From contig JAKJFI010000049.1 of assembly GCA_022704985.1 (NCBI GenBank), forward strand, positions 1 to 6,848: 6,848 nt of DNA. Reading direction: 5' to 3'. Every line of letters begins with the position of its first letter. Positions within the stretch are counted from its first letter, which is position 1. The position numbers and the translations under genes are program-made. The notes beneath the pieces are model-generated. The model was not told where the DNA came from. It made no database searches and was given only the letters and a program-made list of their open reading frames with translations. The DNA comes from Candidatus Omnitrophota bacterium. GTDB lineage: Bacteria > Ratteibacteria > UBA8468 > B48-G9 > JAFGKM01. This document shows positions 1-6,222 of this stretch, piece after piece.

Positions 1-1898
1 TTAAAAAGAAAGAGATGGCTGTTCCCCCGCAAAAGCCGGCACCGCCTCCGGAGAAACGTCAGCCGGCGCCTCCTGTTGAGGTGAAAAAAACTGTTGAAAA
101 GGCAGAACCAAAACGAGAATTTAAACAACCGGCGAAACCTCCCATACCGCAAAAAAGAAAGATAACCGTTGAAGGCACGGAAACCGTCAAGGAGTTCTCT
201 GAAAAAACAAGCATACCAGCCGTGGAGATAATAAAGTACTTTTTCACTCAGGGTTTCATGGTAAATATAAATCAGTCTCCAGGAAGAGAGAATCTCAGGA
301 AGATATGCGGGATTTTCAGCATTGAAGCGGATTTCGAAAAAACGGAGACGGAAGCTAAAAAGGCTCCGGAAGTCAGGAAAAGCGGGGTGATGGTTCCGCG
401 CGCTCCTGTCGTGACTATCATGGGGCATGTTGACCACGGCAAAACCACTATACTCGACACAATACGCAAGAGTCGTATAGCGGAGAAAGAACACGGAAAG
501 ATTACACAAAAGATAGGTGCGTACAAATTTGATATGGGGAAGAAAGGCACGATAGTCTTTCTCGACACTCCGGGACACGAATCCTTCACGGCGATGAGGG
601 CAAGGGGAACACTGGTAACGGATATAGTCATACTGGTGGTCGCCGCGGACGAAGGAATAAAGCCGCAGACCGTTGAAGCCATAAGCCATGCAAAATCCGC
701 AGGCGTACCAATTATCGTGGCGGTGAATAAGATAGACAAGCCGAACATAAATCTGGACCGCGTCAGACAACAGCTCGCTGAGTACAAGTTGATTCCTGAG
801 GCATGGGGCGGCGATACTGTCTTTGTAAATGTTTCGGGACTTACCGGACAGGGTATCAATGAACTTCTTGAGATGATAGTGCTGATGGGAGAAATGCTTG
901 AGCTGAAGGGAAGCGTTGAAGGCTGCGCCGAAGGGGTTGTCATAGAGTCCTTCGTTGACCGGACAAAAGGGCCGATTATCAACGCTCTCATAAGAAATGG
1001 TACTATCAGAACAGGCGATTCCTTTATAGCTGGTGCAGTGAAAGGCAAGGTGCGGGCGATAGTAGATGACTGGAACAGGAAGCTTGATAGCGCCGGTCCG
1101 TCCACACCCGTTGAAATACTCGGCGCCGATGGGGTTGCCGTGCCCGGAGAAGAGTTCAGAACATTAAAATCGGATAAACTGGCGCGCCAGATATTTGAGC
1201 AGAAAGGAATGGAAAGCCAGAGGGATACCGCGACACGCAAGGTAACCCTGCAGGATATTTCCGAAGGCCTGCAGAAAGGAGAAGTCAAACAGCTTAACCT
1301 CATAATAAAGACTGACTATGCGGGCACTGAGGATGCCATAAGGGACGTGATAGGAAAAACACCTGAAAGCGAAGTGAAAATTTCAATCATACATTCGGCT
1401 ACCGGCGCAATCAGCGAGTCCGACATATTGCTCGCCTCCGCGTCGAGCGCGGTTGTTGTGGGATTCAACGTTCCGCTTACACAGCAGGTGGAAGAGACAG
1501 CAAGGTCCGAAGGTGTGGAGGTCAGAACCTACAGGATAATATACGAACTCGCGGAAGACATACGCAAAACTGTCGAGGGAATGCTTGAACCCGAGGAGCA
1601 GGAGGTTCTGATGGGACAGGCTTCCGTCAGGAAAATCTTCAACCTTTCCGACAAGTCAACTATAGCAGGATGCCTTGTTGTTGACGGAAAAATCGTTCGC
1701 GGTTCAATAGGAAAGGTGATAAGGTCAGGAACGGTCATGTTTCAGGGAAACATTTCCAGTCTTAAGAGGTTTAAAGAGAACGTAAGAGAAGTGAAACTGA
1801 ATACTGAATGCGGCATAGGTATCGAGAATTTTAATGATTTTCACGAAGGTGATATTATCCAATCCTATATCAAGACAAAGATGCCAAAGAAGCTTTAA
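1..1898 (+). CDS. infB: Translation initiation factor IF-2, 5'-truncated by window edge
   Basis: IF-2 is the GTPase that places initiator fMet-tRNA on the 30S subunit and promotes 50S joining. The frame is open to the left edge; the first ATG is at 15, but four in-frame codons (Lys-Lys-Lys-Glu) precede it, so the true start probably lies outside. Numbering from that ATG, residues 1-45 are a Pro/Lys/Glu-rich linker and about 50-90 form the small IF2-N domain. The G domain begins near 128: G1 GHVDHGKT at 137-144, G3 DTPGH at 184-188, G4 NKID at 238-241. Domains II, III and the C-terminal fMet-tRNA-binding region follow, with the family signatures SLKRFK and ECGIGIENF near the end. Switch I reads GKITQKIGAY where most bacteria have GGITQHIGAY. 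The usual rbfA or truB does not follow; a HIT gene does. Identity is near certain; only the start is unknown. Confidence 0.97.
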   Translation, partial: KKKEMAVPPQKPAPPPEKRQPAPPVEVKKTVEKAEPKREFKQPAKPPIPQKRKITVEGTETVKEFSEKTSIPAVEIIKYFFTQGFMVNINQSPGRENLRKICGIFSIEADFEKTETEAKKAPEVRKSGVMVPRAPVVTIMGHVDHGKTTILDTIRKSRIAEKEHGKITQKIGAYKFDMGKKGTIVFLDTPGHESFTAMRARGTLVTDIVILVVAADEGIKPQTVEAISHAKSAGVPIIVAVNKIDKPNINLDRVRQQLAEYKLIPEAWGGDTVFVNVSGLTGQGINELLEMIVLMGEMLELKGSVEGCAEGVVIESFVDRTKGPIINALIRNGTIRTGDSFIAGAVKGKVRAIVDDWNRKLDSAGPSTPVEILGADGVAVPGEEFRTLKSDKLARQIFEQKGMESQRDTATRKVTLQDISEGLQKGEVKQLNLIIKTDYAGTEDAIRDVIGKTPESEVKISIIHSATGAISESDILLASASSAVVVGFNVPLTQQVEETARSEGVEVRTYRIIYELAEDIRKTVEGMLEPEEQEVLMGQASVRKIFNLSDKSTIAGCLVVDGKIVRGSIGKVIRSGTVMFQGNISSLKRFKENVREVKLNTECGIGIENFNDFHEGDIIQSYIKTKMPKKL

Positions 1899-1899
1899 T

Positions 1900-1918
1900 A
1901 ATCATGGAGATGATTTTT
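1900..1918 (+). terminator. Weak terminator-like hairpin after infB
   Basis: Just after the infB stop codon, AATCAT (1900-1905) and ATGATT (1910-1915) form a 6-bp stem with a GGAG loop, and a run of five T ends at 1918. The layout is that of an intrinsic terminator, but the stem is short and AT-rich, so termination would be inefficient at best. It could be chance, or a partial terminator dividing infB from the downstream genes. Confidence 0.3.
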
Positions 1919-1992
1919 CCCGGGTCAGGCGGCGCTACAGACAGTTCACCCGCCCAATCACTTTAGCTCAGCAACCCAGTGACTCTCCCGGG
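1919..1992 (+). other. GC-rich nested inverted repeats in infB-hit spacer (possible structured RNA leader)
   Basis: CCCGGG occurs at 1919-1924 and again at 1987-1992 and can pair across the whole segment. Inside lie two further potential hairpins: GGCGG (1928-1932) with CCGCC (1950-1954), and TCACT (1958-1962) with AGTGA (1978-1982), the latter with a small inner stem TT-A-GC/GC-AA around 1963-1974. Together they could form a three-way junction ending 4 nt before the AGGG that serves as ribosome-binding site for the hit gene. CCCGGG is self-complementary, so two local pairings are also possible. I match it to no known riboswitch or repeat family; whether it is an RNA, an operator or a small inserted palindromic element is open. 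Confidence 0.4.
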
Positions 1993-2008
1993 CGATAGGG
2001 ATAAAACT

Positions 2009-2347
2009 ATGAAAGACTGCATCTTTTGCATGATGGCTGAAGGTGCGATTAAATGCGACAAGTTTTATGAGGACGAAACATTCCTGGCCTTCAGGGATAT
2101 AAACCCGCAGGCTCCCGTTCATATCTTGCTCATTCCGAAGAAACATATCGCAAAACTTCACGACACGGAAGACGCTGAACTTCTCGGAGGACTGCTCAAG
2201 CTCGCTTCGAGAATTGCAAAGAATGAGGGAATATCCGAAAGCGGATACAGGGTGGTTATCAACAATAACAGGGATGCCGGACAGAGCGTCGAACATCTTC
2301 ATCTGCATATACTCGGCGGAAGGGTCATGAAATGGCCTCCGGGATAA
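2009..2347 (+). CDS. HIT-family (histidine triad, HINT-like) protein
   Basis: A 112-residue soluble protein of the histidine triad superfamily, HINT/PKCI branch, typical for length. These enzymes hydrolyse or transfer nucleoside phosphates, such as AMP-lysine or other phosphoramidates. The active-site triad is HLHLH at residues 96-100 within EHLHLHILGG, followed by the family's Trp-Pro-Pro-Gly tail (109-112). A CxxC at residues 4-7 (CIFC) matches the zinc-binding cysteines of many bacterial HIT proteins. The middle motif NPQAPVHILLIPKKHI (32-47) is also characteristic. I chose ATG at 2009 because AGGG at 1997-2000 is well spaced and the family begins with a short xCIFC sequence; an in-frame GTG at 1979 would add ten residues without a plausible ribosome-binding site. 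It sits between infB and kdsA; a functional tie to either is not evident. Cellular substrate unknown. Confidence 0.93.
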   Translation: MKDCIFCMMAEGAIKCDKFYEDETFLAFRDINPQAPVHILLIPKKHIAKLHDTEDAELLGGLLKLASRIAKNEGISESGYRVVINNNRDAGQSVEHLHLHILGGRVMKWPPG

Positions 2348-2352
2348 CAAGA

Positions 2353-2370
2353 CGTTTCTAATTAGAAACG
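2353..2370. promoter_or_regulatory. Perfect 18-nt palindrome upstream of kdsA
   Basis: CGTTTCTAATTAGAAACG is an exact 18-nt palindrome lying 5 nt after the hit stop codon and 24 nt before the kdsA start. As DNA it could be an operator for a dimeric regulator; as RNA it would give a 7-bp stem with an AATT loop. The following bases (GTTATTGGG) are not a T-tract, which argues against a normal intrinsic terminator. No clear -35/-10 pair is visible around it. Function is inferred from symmetry and position only. Confidence 0.4.
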
Positions 2371-2394
2371 GTTATTGGGAAAGGAATAAGTCGC

Positions 2395-3213
2395 ATGGTT
2401 AAAGAGATAAAAATAGGGAACGTGAAAATTGGCGGTGAAAACATATTCTGCCTGATAGGCGGTCCCTGTGTAATTGAGAACGAGAAGGTTATAATGCAGA
2501 CCGCTGAATTTCTTGCAAAGCTCTGTTCTGACGAAGATGTCCCGTTCATCTTCAAAGCGTCGTTTGACAAGGCGAACAGGTCGTCGATAAAATCCTTCAG
2601 GGGTCCGGGGATGAGGAAGGGGCTGGCTCTCTTAAGAAAAGTATCGGAAAAATTTGACCTGCCGGTAACTACAGATGTTCACTGCGTAACACAGATTGAT
2701 GAGATAAGAGATTCCGTGGATATGATACAGATACCGGCATTCCTGTGCAGGCAGACCGACCTGCTTATTGGCGCCGGAAAAACCGGTAAGCCGGTGAACG
2801 TGAAAAAAGGACAGTTTCTCTCCCCAATGGAAATAAAAAACGTAATAGAAAAGATTCTATCAACGGGCAACAGCAATATTATCATTACCGAGAGGGGAAC
2901 GACCTTCGGGTACAACAACCTCGTTTCTGATTTCCGGGCACTTCCTATGATGCGGGATTTCGGTTATCCGGTGATATTCGATGCAACGCACAGCGTGCAG
3001 GAGCCGGGAGGCAGGGGTACCAGCTCCGGCGCAAAAAAGAGATACATTCCCTATCTGGCAAAGGCTGCAATTGCGGTCGGATGCGACGGCATATTCGCAG
3101 AAATTCATCCAGCGCCTGAAAGCGCATTATCGGACAGCGCCAACATGCTTGATTTGAATGAGATGAAAGTCCTTGTCAGAGACCTGAAATCCATATACAA
3201 TGCATTGAGATAA
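2395..3213 (+). CDS. kdsA: 3-deoxy-D-manno-octulosonate 8-phosphate synthase (metal-dependent class)
   Basis: KdsA condenses phosphoenolpyruvate with arabinose 5-phosphate to Kdo 8-phosphate in the cytoplasm, the committed step toward the LPS inner core. The 272-residue product is full length for the family. Visible signatures are GGPCVIE (22-28), KASFDKANRSS (54-64), DATHSVQ and DGIFAEIHPAPESALSD near the C-terminus. Cys25 sits where the Aquifex aeolicus enzyme has its metal ligand Cys11, whereas the metal-free E. coli type has Asn there. The His of DATHS, the Glu of AEIHP and the Asp of ALSD correspond to the other metal ligands, so this should be a metal-dependent enzyme. AAGGA at 2381-2385 supports the ATG start. 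The next gene, kdsD, begins 1 nt after the stop, so both are almost surely cotranscribed and the substrate-making and substrate-using enzymes are adjacent. Confidence 0.97.
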   Translation: MVKEIKIGNVKIGGENIFCLIGGPCVIENEKVIMQTAEFLAKLCSDEDVPFIFKASFDKANRSSIKSFRGPGMRKGLALLRKVSEKFDLPVTTDVHCVTQIDEIRDSVDMIQIPAFLCRQTDLLIGAGKTGKPVNVKKGQFLSPMEIKNVIEKILSTGNSNIIITERGTTFGYNNLVSDFRALPMMRDFGYPVIFDATHSVQEPGGRGTSSGAKKRYIPYLAKAAIAVGCDGIFAEIHPAPESALSDSANMLDLNEMKVLVRDLKSIYNALR

Positions 3214-3214
3214 A

Positions 3215-4003
3215 ATGAATAGAAAAGACTACATTAAATATGCGCAGAAAGTAATAGACACCGAGTGCAGAAATCTGAAGAACATGCGGGATAATTTAGA
3301 CGAGGGATTCCCGAAAGCCGTCGATTGCATATGTAAATGTACGGGCAAGGTAATTGTGACCGGCATGGGCAAGAGCGGAATAATATGCAGAAAGATAGCC
3401 GCTACCCTTGCAAGCCTGGGCACGCCTTCGATATTTCTTCATCCGGGCGACGCGGTGCACGGAGACATTGGAATGGTATCCAGGCACGATGTTGTAATAG
3501 TGGTATCAAACAGCGGCGAAACAGAGGAAATTTTGAGAATAATTCCTACGATAAAGAAAATAGGCGCAACGATTATTTCGTTTACATGCTCAAAAACATC
3601 TTCGCTGGGAACATTCAGCGACATAGTCATTGATACAGGCGAAATTGAAGAAGCTGATACGTTTGGCATAATACCTTCCTCAAGCACTACATGCGCGCTG
3701 GTTCTGGGAGATGCCATAGCCCTTTCGATAATGGCCGTCAAGGGTATCTGTGAACGCGACTTTGCGGTTTTTCATCCGGCAGGCAACCTTGGCAGACGTT
3801 TGATGCTCAAGGTGAAAGATGTTATGCATACGGGGAAGAAGATTCCTATAGTAAGCGAGGATGCGACGGTCTGCCGCGCGATAGGCGAGATAAACAGAAA
3901 AAATCTGGGTTTCACGCTTGTGCTCAACAGTAAAGGAAAGCTTACAGGAATATTGACCGACGGCGATATAAGGCGCATACGGATATCACGGGGCTTATCG
4001 TGA
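3215..4003 (+). CDS. kdsD: Arabinose-5-phosphate isomerase, SIS domain plus first CBS domain (frame-broken)
   Basis: KdsD (KpsF/GutQ family) interconverts ribulose 5-phosphate and arabinose 5-phosphate, supplying KdsA. The SIS domain spans about residues 35-170 with GMGKSG at 50-55 and SNSGETEE at 98-105. Lys53, Glu105, Glu146 and His187 match E. coli KdsD Lys59, Glu111, Glu152 and His193 at a constant offset of six, so the active site is intact. A first CBS domain follows from about 200 to GILTDGDIRR near 254. The reading frame then ends after nine more residues, while a second CBS domain continues one frame over (4000-4188). Family members are about 320-330 residues; this frame gives 262. 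The span 3215-4188 is 974 nt, so restoring a single base would give a normal 324-residue protein. Either a sequencing or assembly error, a real frameshift, or a split gene; the catalytic half should fold in any case. Confidence 0.93.
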   Translation: MNRKDYIKYAQKVIDTECRNLKNMRDNLDEGFPKAVDCICKCTGKVIVTGMGKSGIICRKIAATLASLGTPSIFLHPGDAVHGDIGMVSRHDVVIVVSNSGETEEILRIIPTIKKIGATIISFTCSKTSSLGTFSDIVIDTGEIEEADTFGIIPSSSTTCALVLGDAIALSIMAVKGICERDFAVFHPAGNLGRRLMLKVKDVMHTGKKIPIVSEDATVCRAIGEINRKNLGFTLVLNSKGKLTGILTDGDIRRIRISRGLS

Positions 4004-4188
4004 AGGATTGGATGACCGCAAATCCCAAAACAATCAAGGAAGACAATCTTGCTGTACAGGCGTTGAGCATCATGGAAGAATCCGAAATTACGTGCCTGGT
4101 AATCAAGGAAGAAAAGACCGGGAAACCAAAGGGAATAGTGCATCTGCACGACCTTCTCGGAAAGAAGGATTTCAGGATTGAAAACTAA
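4000..4188 (+). CDS. kdsD: Second CBS domain of KdsD, out of frame with the catalytic part
   Basis: This 62-residue frame is the expected C-terminal CBS domain of KdsD: VKDWMTANPKTI, a helix with ALSIMEES, then CLVIKEE and GIVHLHDLLG, which closely resembles the end of intact family members. Taken as a separate gene it would start at GTG 4000, overlapping the upstream stop as GTGA, with no ribosome-binding site of its own apart from possible stop-start coupling. In the same frame upstream the codons read Asp-Ile-Thr-Gly-Leu-Ile before the GTG (3982-3999), which fits the usual linker ahead of CBS2 and suggests the frame was broken by loss of one base near 3975-3985. CBS domains in this family usually bind nucleotide-type ligands and modulate the isomerase. 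More likely the tail of kdsD than an independent gene. Confidence 0.75.
   Translation: MKDWMTANPKTIKEDNLAVQALSIMEESEITCLVIKEEKTGKPKGIVHLHDLLGKKDFRIEN
4165..4169 (+). promoter_or_regulatory. Ribosome-binding site for the TTG start of kdsC
   Basis: AAGGA at 4165-4169 lies 8 nt before TTG 4178. It decides the start: no ATG or GTG lies near the N-terminus in this frame, and the catalytic DIDGVLT motif must begin at residue 12, so translation has to start at or close to this TTG. Confidence 0.7.
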
Positions 4189-4693
4189 TAAAATAAGGAT
4201 TGTAGCCACAGATATCGATGGTGTGCTGACAAACGGAAAAATCTTTTTTATCAACGGTCAACTCCATCGTTTTTATAACATAAAAGATGGTCCCGCTTTC
4301 CACCTGTTGAGGCTTGCCGGCATCAAAACGGCCGTTATAAGCGGAAAACGGTCGATTGAAGCGAAAAAGAGATTCATCGAGCTGGGAGTTGACCTGTATC
4401 TTGAGGGCGTTCAAAACAAATTGCTCGTTGTGCAACAAAAGATAATAGGCAAGGGCGCAGGATGGGAAGAACTGTGCTATATCGGAGATGACCTTCCCGA
4501 CCTTGCAGTTATGAAAAAAGCGGGTTTTTCAACGGCTCCAGCCGATGCCGTGACTGAAGTAAAGAGAGCCGCATCTCTGGTCTGCAAAAACAAGGGCGGC
4601 GGGGGGGTCTTCAGGGAAACGGCTGAAATCATTTTAAAGGGGAGCAGGAGATGGTCGGAAATAAAAGAAAAATATTTATCCTTGTGTCTCTGA
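4178..4693 (+). CDS. kdsC: 3-deoxy-D-manno-octulosonate 8-phosphate phosphatase (HAD family)
   Basis: KdsC hydrolyses Kdo 8-phosphate to Kdo and phosphate, the step after KdsA. The 171-residue product has every HAD motif: I, DIDGVLT with Asp12 nucleophile and Asp14 acid/base; II, Ser55 in VISGKRS; III, Lys81 in GVQNK; IV, GDDLPD with Asp104, Asp105 and Asp108. It has the short C1-type phosphatase layout with no large cap domain, as expected for tetrameric KdsC. The C-terminal family motif, usually GGxGAVRE, reads GGGGVFRE and is encoded across a run of seven G (4601-4607). The TTG start overlaps the kdsD tail by 11 nt and the gene's end overlaps the next start by 43 nt, indicating one tightly coupled operon. 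The TTG codon may lower expression relative to neighbours. Confidence 0.95.
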   Translation: MKTNKIRIVATDIDGVLTNGKIFFINGQLHRFYNIKDGPAFHLLRLAGIKTAVISGKRSIEAKKRFIELGVDLYLEGVQNKLLVVQQKIIGKGAGWEELCYIGDDLPDLAVMKKAGFSTAPADAVTEVKRAASLVCKNKGGGGVFRETAEIILKGSRRWSEIKEKYLSLCL

Positions 4694-5229
4694 TATTCCT
4701 GACATACGGATGTTCAGGGAAACGGGGGAACGAAGCGCCGGCGGATAAATCCGACGAACAGATAACGGGTTTTTCACTAAAGCAGTTTGCCGATGACAAG
4801 ACCAGTTTCATACTTCAAGGAGAAAGCGCAGAAATTTCCACAAAGACTGGAACAACAATATCCACTCCTGAACTCTCCCTTTCGACATCAACAGAGACGA
4901 TAGAGATAACTACGGGTAAAGAGGGGAAAGGCGCTATTAAAATCATACCGGATGCAAAAAAGGTGAATAATATCATTATAACCGGAAACATCAGTATAGT
5001 GTACAGGGACATAAAGACGGGCGTTGTAACCATGCAAGGAAAATGCGGGAAACTTACATACAACAACAGTGAAAAGATGATTATAATGGAAAACTCGCCT
5101 GTCATAACAAGAAATAAAAGCCGCTTTGGAGGCGATGTAATATACTACAGGATAGACACCAGTACCGTTGAATTGAAGGGGAATGTAAATGCCCGTATAT
5201 ACAGTGAAGAGAAAACTGTTGCTGATTAG
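4651..5229 (+). CDS. lptC: LptC-like LPS-export lipoprotein
   Basis: A 192-residue secreted lipoprotein of the LptC/OstA fold. LptC sits on the periplasmic face of the inner membrane and passes LPS from the LptBFG transporter to LptA. Residues 1-20 are a lipoprotein signal peptide (Lys-rich start, hydrophobic IFILVSLIFL) ending in the lipobox LTYG-Cys21; Tyr at -2 is slightly unusual. The rest is predicted beta-rich with LptC-like text (GFSLKQFADDKTSFILQGESAEI) followed by OstA-like repeats such as YYRIDTSTVELKGNVNARI. E. coli LptC is 191 residues but is held by a transmembrane helix rather than a lipid. AAAGGGGAG at 4637-4645 supports ATG 4651, within the end of kdsC, and the signal peptide needs this start. 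LptA is the alternative, but the lipid anchor and position after kdsC favour LptC. No lptA or lptB follows in this window. Confidence 0.82.
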   Translation: MVGNKRKIFILVSLIFLTYGCSGKRGNEAPADKSDEQITGFSLKQFADDKTSFILQGESAEISTKTGTTISTPELSLSTSTETIEITTGKEGKGAIKIIPDAKKVNNIIITGNISIVYRDIKTGVVTMQGKCGKLTYNNSEKMIIMENSPVITRNKSRFGGDVIYYRIDTSTVELKGNVNARIYSEEKTVAD

Positions 5230-6166
5230 CCTGTTCCTTTTTTCTTCGATTCTTAGCGGAAAGGATATTGACGTATGCCTGTGGCGCGGCGCCAATCCCG
5301 AAAGCGTCATAGAAAGACTTCAAAAACAATATATCGACGGCCCTGTGTATGCGGTGAAACATAACGAAGAGTCGGCGATTATCAATAATATCGACCTTAA
5401 CGATTATATTGCCGGTGTCCTGGCAAAGGAGATGGATTCGCAGTGGCCGCTGGAGGCGTTAAAGGCGCAGGCGGTGGTATCGCGAACTTTCACCTTGTAC
5501 ACGTCGGACGTTAACAGGTCCAAAGGCAACCCGTACGACGTTGAAAACTCGATATATAACCAGGTGTATAGTGCTACCAGCTGTGACAGAATAATCAGAG
5601 CTGTTGAAGAGACTGAAGGCGAAGTGCTTACCTTCGACGGAAAGATTATGGAGGTTTTTTTTCATTCGAGCTGCGGAGGAGCAACCTCTTTGACTTCCGA
5701 TGTATGGGGGGGTAGCTACGGACACATATCGTCCGTGCCCGGCTGTTACTGCAGAAAATCGCCCGTCAGCAAATGGAGTAAGACTTTTACAGCGGGGCAG
5801 ATTAACAGTATGCTCGGTCTTGCATCTGTTGAAGATATAAGGGTAAGGGAAACCGATGTTGCCGGAAGAGTGACGCTATTGCAGATTTTAACGAAAAATG
5901 GTAATATAAAAAGCCTGACGGGACACGGATTTCGACTGCGGGTCAACAGCATGTCCAGGAAAATTCTGTTTAATAGCCCCGATATTTTGCCGAGTACTGC
6001 CTTCACAGTCAGCAAGACAGGAAATAATTTCCGCTTTGAAGGAACAGGCTACGGACACGGAGTCGGTCTGTGCCAGTGGGGCGCAAAGATAATGGCGCAG
6101 GAAGGGGTTAAATACACCGAAATCCTGAAGCATTATTTTCCAATGATGAAGCTTGAAAAACGATGA
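5189..6166 (+). CDS. Secreted SpoIID/LytB-domain protein (peptidoglycan lytic transglycosylase-like)
   Basis: A 325-residue exported protein of the SpoIID/LytB family. SpoIID of endospore formers is a lytic transglycosylase that cuts glycan strands stripped of stem peptides; related proteins stimulate amidases. Residues 1-24 look like a signal peptide (KRKLLL, then ISLFLFSSILSG) with no lipobox. The domain starts near residue 65: LNDYIAGVLAKEM carries Glu81, aligned with the catalytic Glu of SpoIID, then LEALKAQAVVSRTF. HSSCGGAT (159-166) holds the conserved His and Cys region linked to metal binding in some SpoIIDs, and GCYC at 185-188 adds two cysteines. The C-terminal signature GYGHGVGLCQWG is at 287-298. 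AAGGGGAA at 5176-5183 supports ATG 5189, 41 nt inside the lptC-like gene. No sporulation genes are seen; being in an LPS operon suggests a wall-remodelling role during envelope assembly (inference). Confidence 0.9.
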   Translation: MPVYTVKRKLLLISLFLFSSILSGKDIDVCLWRGANPESVIERLQKQYIDGPVYAVKHNEESAIINNIDLNDYIAGVLAKEMDSQWPLEALKAQAVVSRTFTLYTSDVNRSKGNPYDVENSIYNQVYSATSCDRIIRAVEETEGEVLTFDGKIMEVFFHSSCGGATSLTSDVWGGSYGHISSVPGCYCRKSPVSKWSKTFTAGQINSMLGLASVEDIRVRETDVAGRVTLLQILTKNGNIKSLTGHGFRLRVNSMSRKILFNSPDILPSTAFTVSKTGNNFRFEGTGYGHGVGLCQWGAKIMAQEGVKYTEILKHYFPMMKLEKR

Positions 6167-6222
6167 AGTAAGACCCCCCTACAAAAAACTGGAAATATGG
6201 GGATTCTTATAAAGGAGATTAA

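Noticed and set aside
272..1303. Long open frame on the minus strand inside infB (343 residues)
   Set aside because: It lies wholly antisense to conserved IF-2 sequence, its translation is Ser/Ile/Pro-rich with no recognisable motif, and it has no neighbours on that strand. It is a by-product of infB codon use.
1979..2008. GTG at 1979 as a longer start for the HIT protein
   Set aside because: It lies inside the folded spacer, has no ribosome-binding site at proper spacing, and adds residues that HIT proteins do not have before the CIFC motif.
1958..2350. Minus-strand frame across the HIT gene
   Set aside because: The plus strand carries an unambiguous HIT protein with the HLHLH triad; the antisense translation shows no family features.
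3337..3633. 98-residue plus-strand frame inside kdsD
   Set aside because: It is in a different frame from the conserved SIS domain and its translation has no recognisable domain; a shadow.
4601..4607. Run of seven G in kdsC as a possible phase-variable or frameshift site
   Set aside because: The frame stays intact through it and encodes the family's Gly-rich GGxG motif followed by the conserved Arg-Glu, so no shift is needed to explain the gene.
6153..6185. TTGAAA (6153) and TACAAA (6180) as a promoter for hpf
   Set aside because: The spacing of 21 nt is too long for a normal sigma-70 promoter and the -10 match is poor; not supported enough to list.
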